9,481 bases of DNA from positions 1 through 9,481 of the forward strand of contig CAKRYD010000044.1 in the NCBI GenBank assembly GCA_934426255.1, given 5' to 3'. Within the stretch, counting starts at the first letter, position 1. Each line of letters begins with the position of its first letter. The notes under the pieces are model-generated. The model was not told where the DNA came from and made no database searches. It saw only the letters and a list, made by a program, of their open reading frames with translations. This document shows, one piece after another, positions 6,018-9,481 of the stretch. Origin of the DNA: an uncultured Bacteroidaceae bacterium. Lineage in GTDB: Bacteria; Bacteroidota; Bacteroidia; Bacteroidales; Bacteroidaceae. A program made the translations under genes and the position numbers.

Positions 6018-6734
6018 TTATGGAAGAACAGAGAGAAAGCGTCGATACCGGTAGCCGTTGTAAAAAGGTTTTGAAGAGTCTTTTGAATAAAGGATAAGCA
6101 TAGGCTTTCCTTCCAGATGCGATACGGGTAGGGGGCCGAAAATCCTTGAGTCGTATGGCTCTGTGCCGCTGTTGCTGCTCACCCAAATATAATCGTCGGC
6201 AAAGCTTACATTCCTGACCTGTTGTCCGTCGACTACAAGCAAGCTGTCGCAATCCCAGCAAACGTTCTTTTGTTCGTAAAGGTGCAAGGCATTTGCCAGC
6301 ATGACTATGTTCCATGGATGTATGTCTATCGTCATTCCTTTTCCCGGAACAACGAAAGGGTAGTGCTTGGCAGCTTTCCTGCAAGTTCCGTCGGAGCTCC
6401 AGGGAAGCCATATCGTATCTCCTGGAAGTGCTGTGCATGTGCCTACGCAGAGCGGTCGGTCTGAAATGTTCCGTCTTTTTCCAAGTGGGTCGTTGAATAC
6501 TATCGGTTCGCCCTGTCGAGGCAGGGTGGGTGAGAGGCGATGGTATCCGAACAAGGCGTCTAACGGCAGGCGCAAGCCGAAAGCGAAGCGAGCTACAAGA
6601 ACACGGTCACCTGCCATGAGCGAAGGTCGCTCGTCTGTAGTTAACAATATGGGTAGTAAGGCCAAAGACCGTATCAACCAGACTGTAAGGATGGTTGTGG
6701 CAAGGATGACGGTTGTCTTCAGCCAAGGTTTCAT
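6018..6734 (-). CDS. S26-family signal peptidase paralogue, probably catalytically inactive
   Basis: This 238-residue protein has one N-terminal membrane segment (about 9-30) and the outline of a type I signal peptidase. The recognisable pieces are PSLMAGDRVLVARFAFGLRL (box B), TALPGDTIWL (box D) and YDSRIFGPLP (box E). Aligned on the invariant GD of box B, the catalytic Ser position holds Asp34; Ser38 falls four residues later, where E. coli has a Thr. Aligned on LPGD, the catalytic Lys position holds Gly98. Box E has SSNSG where active enzymes have GDNRD. It therefore probably cannot cleave signal peptides. It starts 20 bases after the lepB stop, so it is co-transcribed with lepB and may act as a partner, substrate-binding or regulatory subunit. 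Its 238 residues compare with 485 for its neighbour. That it was derived from lepB by duplication is inferred. Confidence 0.85.
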   Translation of the reverse strand: MKPWLKTTVILATTILTVWLIRSLALLPILLTTDERPSLMAGDRVLVARFAFGLRLPLDALFGYHRLSPTLPRQGEPIVFNDPLGKRRNISDRPLCVGTCTALPGDTIWLPWSSDGTCRKAAKHYPFVVPGKGMTIDIHPWNIVMLANALHLYEQKNVCWDCDSLLVVDGQQVRNVSFADDYIWVSSNSGTEPYDSRIFGPLPVSHLEGKPMLILYSKDSSKPFYNGYRYRRFLSVLP

Positions 6735-6754
6735 GGGTCGGTTTGCATGGAAGC

Positions 6755-8212
6755 TTATTTGATGTTGTCCACCAGACGGAATATGCGGTTCCAGCGTATT
6801 TTGCCGTCAAACCATCCATAGTCTTTGTTGAGCGACAGCCAAACAAGGATGGGCTTTCCTACTATATGGTCTTCGGGCACGAATCCCCAGAACCGTGAGT
6901 CGGCCGAGTTGTCGCGGTTGTCTCCCATCATCCAGTAGTAGTCCATCTTGAAGGTGTAGTGGTTTGTTGCTTTACCGTTGATGTAGATTTTTCCGTTGCG
7001 TACTTCCACTGTATTGTTTTCATAGACTTCTATGGGGCGTTGGTAGAGGGGCAGTGAGGCGATGCTGAGTCTGACGGTGTGTCCCTTTTTAGGTATCCAT
7101 ATAGGGCCGTAGTTATCGCAGGTCCAGCCTGTCAGCATGTTGTGAGGGTAAAGAGCGATGCCGCCCATTGCCGGTGCCGGAACAATGGATGTGACCATGT
7201 CTGTTCGTTTGGAAAGAGCGTCATAGGCTTTTTTCGTCAGCGGCATGCGGCGCACGTTTGTGTTGCTTTCGCTGATGCATTCCGAACGGTCTTCAAGTGT
7301 AATGCCGTATTCTTTGCAGAAGTCTTCGGGAATGTCATATTTCAGGGTTACTATATATGATTTTTGTGCATTGTCAGGCTGTTTGTCGGGTTTGTTGTCG
7401 GTATAGATAATGCCGTCGCGAATCTTCAGCCATTGCCCCGGCAATCCTACGCAACGTTTCACATAGTTGTCACGCATGTCGACGGGACGGCTCAGTATTT
7501 TCCCGAATTGTCCCGGGTTGCCGGCTATGTAGTTACGTCCTGCATTGTATTGTTCTTGGAAGACTTCAAGTCTTTTTTCTGCGTCCAGCCCTTCCATGTT
7601 GTAGGGATACAGCCGTTCGCCTATTTCGTAACAAATGGCGTGAAAGTCACCGTCCTGCATTTTGCTTGCCACTGTGTCTCCGGCCGGATAGTTGAAAACC
7701 ACAATGTCGTTTTGCTGTATTTGTCCGAGCCCTTTTACGCGGCGATACTCCCATTGCGGCCACTCGATGTATGATTTGGTGTTCAGCAGCGGTAGTGTGT
7801 GTGCCGTCATGGGCATGTGAAGCGGGGTGTTGGGGATGCGTGGCCCGTAGCTTAGTTTGCTTACAAACAGGTAGTCGCCCGTCAGCAGACTCTTTTCGAG
7901 CGATGATGACGGAATTACGTAGTTCTGAAAAAAATACATGTTGACAAAATATACGGCAATCAAAGAAAAGACGATGGCATCAACCCAACTCATAATCTGA
8001 CGTGTCTTTTTGTTTTTGCTTTTCCTCCACCAGGTCCAAGGTATTTTGCGCGTTATGTAGGCATCGAAAATGAGAGGAACGATGACAAGCCCCCACCAGC
8101 TGTCCAGCCAATAGAGGAATGCGAGATAAAGTGCTGTCCAAAATGTAAATTTGCACCAGTCTATGCGGCTTGCTTTCTGGTGCTGTGTGTGTTTATCTTG
8201 TTGCTTTTCCAT
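6755..8212 (-). CDS. lepB: Signal peptidase I
   Basis: This inner-membrane serine protease removes signal peptides from exported proteins, with its catalytic domain in the periplasm. It has two hydrophobic segments (about 22-51 and 76-95). These are followed by box B with the catalytic Ser104 (PSSSLEKSLLTGD, 101-113), box D with the catalytic Lys252 (YVKRCVGLPGQ, 250-260), and box E (MMGDNRDNSADSRFWGFVP, 428-446). At 485 residues it is much longer than E. coli LepB (324). The extra length lies between boxes B and D (about 120-245) and between boxes D and E (about 262-425), as is usual for Bacteroidetes LepB. It starts 15 bases after dapB and is followed by a degenerate S26 paralogue, so the three genes form one operon. 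The GH27 enzymes downstream carry signal peptides of the type it would cut. Confidence 0.96.
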   Translation of the reverse strand: MEKQQDKHTQHQKASRIDWCKFTFWTALYLAFLYWLDSWWGLVIVPLIFDAYITRKIPWTWWRKSKNKKTRQIMSWVDAIVFSLIAVYFVNMYFFQNYVIPSSSLEKSLLTGDYLFVSKLSYGPRIPNTPLHMPMTAHTLPLLNTKSYIEWPQWEYRRVKGLGQIQQNDIVVFNYPAGDTVASKMQDGDFHAICYEIGERLYPYNMEGLDAEKRLEVFQEQYNAGRNYIAGNPGQFGKILSRPVDMRDNYVKRCVGLPGQWLKIRDGIIYTDNKPDKQPDNAQKSYIVTLKYDIPEDFCKEYGITLEDRSECISESNTNVRRMPLTKKAYDALSKRTDMVTSIVPAPAMGGIALYPHNMLTGWTCDNYGPIWIPKKGHTVRLSIASLPLYQRPIEVYENNTVEVRNGKIYINGKATNHYTFKMDYYWMMGDNRDNSADSRFWGFVPEDHIVGKPILVWLSLNKDYGWFDGKIRWNRIFRLVDNIK

Positions 8213-8227
8213 AAGTGTCCTTGTGTG

Positions 8228-8992
8228 TTAGCGTGTAGGTTGCTTGAACAGATCGTCCATTGTCAACAGCCCTTCGTGACCGGCTGTAAATTCGGCTGCC
8301 AGCACGGCACCCAAGGCAAATCCGCCACGGTTGTGGGCATCGTGGGTGATGCTGATTTCGTCAAACTCGCTGTTGTATCTGATGGTATGAATGCCGGGCA
8401 CTTCTCCGCGTCTGAAACTGTTGATCACAAGGTCTTCTTTCTTCGCATCGTGCTGTCCGCTTACAATGCCTTCGGGAGTGTGAAGTTCTCCTTTTACCCA
8501 ATCGGTTTTACGGTCCAGATTCTGAATTAGGGTTTCGGCCAGTGTGATGGCCGTTCCGCTCGGTGCGTCAAGTTTATGGATGTGGTGCACTTCATCTATC
8601 TCGACATCATAATCGGGATAGTTGTTCATCAGTCGCGCCAAGTAGGCATTGACCTGATTGAACAGGTAGACACCCAGACTGAAGTTGCTGCTCCAAAAGA
8701 GGGTATGTCCTTCCTGTTGGCACAATCTGCGGATATCATCGCCATGCTCTTTCTGCCATCCTGTCGAACCGGTTACCACCTTCACGTTTTGTTCGAAGGC
8801 TTGTAGTATGTTGCCGTATGCGGCTGTCGGAGTGGTGAATTCAATGGCTACATCGGCACTCTTAAAGGCTTTTCCCTTGAAGTCGTCGCGGTTGTCTATG
8901 TCTATGATGCACGCAATTTGATGACCTCTTTTCAAAGCAATGTCTTCTATCATGTGCCCCATCTTGCCGTATCCTATTAATGCAATTCTCAT
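8228..8992 (-). CDS. dapB: 4-hydroxy-tetrahydrodipicolinate reductase
   Basis: DapB reduces (4S)-4-hydroxy-2,3,4,5-tetrahydrodipicolinate to tetrahydrodipicolinate with NAD(P)H, a cytosolic step toward meso-diaminopimelate for peptidoglycan and toward lysine. The protein has the N-terminal dinucleotide-binding motif IGYGKMG, the TGSTG turn, and the DapB signature EVHHIHKLDAPSGTA with the catalytic His pair, Lys and the substrate-binding DAPSGTA loop. The length of 254 residues is typical for the Bacteroidetes form. I chose the ATG at 8992 (MRIALIGYGKMG). The frame extends two codons to a TTG at 8998, but starting there would only add two residues to the usual N terminus. It is the first gene of the dapB-lepB-S26 paralogue run; the lepB start is 15 bases beyond its stop. 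Confidence 0.96.
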   Translation of the reverse strand: MRIALIGYGKMGHMIEDIALKRGHQIACIIDIDNRDDFKGKAFKSADVAIEFTTPTAAYGNILQAFEQNVKVVTGSTGWQKEHGDDIRRLCQQEGHTLFWSSNFSLGVYLFNQVNAYLARLMNNYPDYDVEIDEVHHIHKLDAPSGTAITLAETLIQNLDRKTDWVKGELHTPEGIVSGQHDAKKEDLVINSFRRGEVPGIHTIRYNSEFDEISITHDAHNRGGFALGAVLAAEFTAGHEGLLTMDDLFKQPTR

Positions 8993-9013
8993 TGTCAATG
9001 TCGTTTAGTTCCT

Positions 9014-9022
9014 GCAAAGGTA
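9014..9022 (-). promoter_or_regulatory. Putative -7 element for the dapB-lepB operon
   Basis: The minus strand reads TACCTTTGC, a full match to the Bacteroides -7 consensus, 21 bases before the dapB ATG at 8992. No clear TTTG is visible 19-21 bases upstream, so the -33 element is weak or absent. Confidence 0.55.
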
Positions 9023-9449
9023 ACTAATATTACGTGAAGTAGCGTCATTGTCACTTGTGATTTTCCGCCTGTGCATATTCATTCGGTTTTACTTGCCATG
9101 AAACAGATTCGTGCTTTTGCTTTTATAATAGATATGCCCGATTATCGTGTAAATAAATATAAATTTATTGTATCCGGATTTTCTTGAAAGAGATGGGCTT
9201 GCCGCTAAACAATGTATGGTGAAGATGCCGAAGGTCGATTTTTGAAAGCGAAATCTTTTTTGTAAAGACACAAAAAGCCCTTTATTTTGTGATTCATTGC
9301 TCCTGACTTCTTTTTGCGGCCACGAAATGGCGTGGACAAACTATGAGTCTCAAGAATGATTTTTCAGCACAGCCGTTCCGATTTTCTCCCTGATTCTTTA
9401 AATTTACCTCAGTTCGGGATAAGAAAGCTGCAAAATTATGAAGGAAAAA
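9023..9449. other. Gene-free intergenic region between divergent promoters
   Basis: No frame here looks like a real protein. The longest open stretch (minus strand, 9089-9271, 60 codons) resembles no family I know and reads as low-complexity sequence with scattered Ile, Lys and Ser. Two weak inverted repeats are visible: CACAAAA/TTTTGTG (9269-9275 and 9285-9291) and CCACG/CGTGG (9320-9324 and 9331-9335). Neither has a T-run placed as in an intrinsic terminator. The region probably holds the leaders and control regions of dapB and of a rightward gene beyond the window. Confidence 0.5.
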
Positions 9450-9481
9450 GTTGGTAGTCCAATAAATATTTTGTATCTTTA
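9450..9481 (+). promoter_or_regulatory. Putative rightward promoter at the window edge
   Basis: The plus strand has GTTG (9450-9453), a 20-base spacer, then TATCTTTA (9474-9481, one mismatch to TAnnTTTG at the last visible base). This fits a Bacteroides promoter for a gene to the right of the window, divergent from dapB. Confidence 0.45.

Noticed and set aside
5920..6438. 172-codon minus-strand frame overlapping the S26 paralogue
   Set aside because: It is the out-of-frame shadow of the S26 paralogue, Arg/Ser/Cys-rich with no domain. The in-frame product with its membrane anchor and box motifs explains the sequence.
8993..8998. TTG start for dapB two codons upstream of the ATG
   Set aside because: The ATG at 8992 gives the usual DapB N terminus directly before the dinucleotide-binding motif, so the rarer start codon is not needed.
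9089..9271. 60-codon open frame on the minus strand upstream of dapB
   Set aside because: It has no recognisable domain, signal peptide or promoter context, and it is of a length expected by chance in AT-rich intergenic sequence.
9269..9335. Two short inverted repeats in the intergenic region right of dapB
   Set aside because: The stems are 5-7 bp and AT-rich or have larger loops, with no T-run in the right place. They are not convincing as terminators, riboswitches or structured RNAs.

Overview
The window looks like a chromosomal segment from a Bacteroidales gut bacterium (Bacteroides/Phocaeicola-like). The evidence is promoter elements of the Bacteroides type (TTTG-N19-TAnnTTTG), the absence of Shine-Dalgarno leaders, a large Bacteroidetes-style LepB, a WbqC-family protein, and secreted GH27 glycosidases with a C-terminal carbohydrate-binding-like domain. 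All eight convincing genes lie on the minus strand, so transcription runs from high to low coordinates.

Right part (about 9020 down to 6018): dapB (4-hydroxy-tetrahydrodipicolinate reductase), lepB (active-looking signal peptidase I) and a second, shorter S26-family protein form a tight run with 15- and 20-base gaps behind one promoter. The shorter S26 protein lacks both residues of the Ser/Lys catalytic dyad at the expected positions. From memory, dapB-lepB-(lepB paralogue)-WbqC is a conserved Bacteroidetes neighbourhood.

Middle part (about 6000 down to 2504): between the S26 paralogue and the WbqC-family gene sits a tandem pair of secreted GH27 glycosidases, about 85% identical by eye. Each has its own Bacteroides-type promoter and its own copy of the same hairpin terminator. 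The copies differ in patches: near-identical tracts with abrupt edges lie next to clearly diverged active-site-flanking loops, which suggests duplication followed by gene conversion. The second terminator ends only a few bases before the WbqC-family start codon.

Left part (2498 down to 105): the WbqC-family gene, an iron-dependent YqhD/BDH-type alcohol (aldehyde) dehydrogenase, and a small Tyr-rich lipoprotein of unknown function. Two perfect 12-bp palindromes lie in the lipoprotein promoter region.

The roughly 450 bases at the right end contain no convincing gene. They end in a likely plus-strand promoter that would serve a gene beyond the window. I see no RNA genes, CRISPR arrays, insertion sequences, defence modules or phage genes. 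The best leads are the degenerate signal peptidase, the GH27 cassette inside a housekeeping cluster, and the unusual terminator/start arrangement before the WbqC-family gene.
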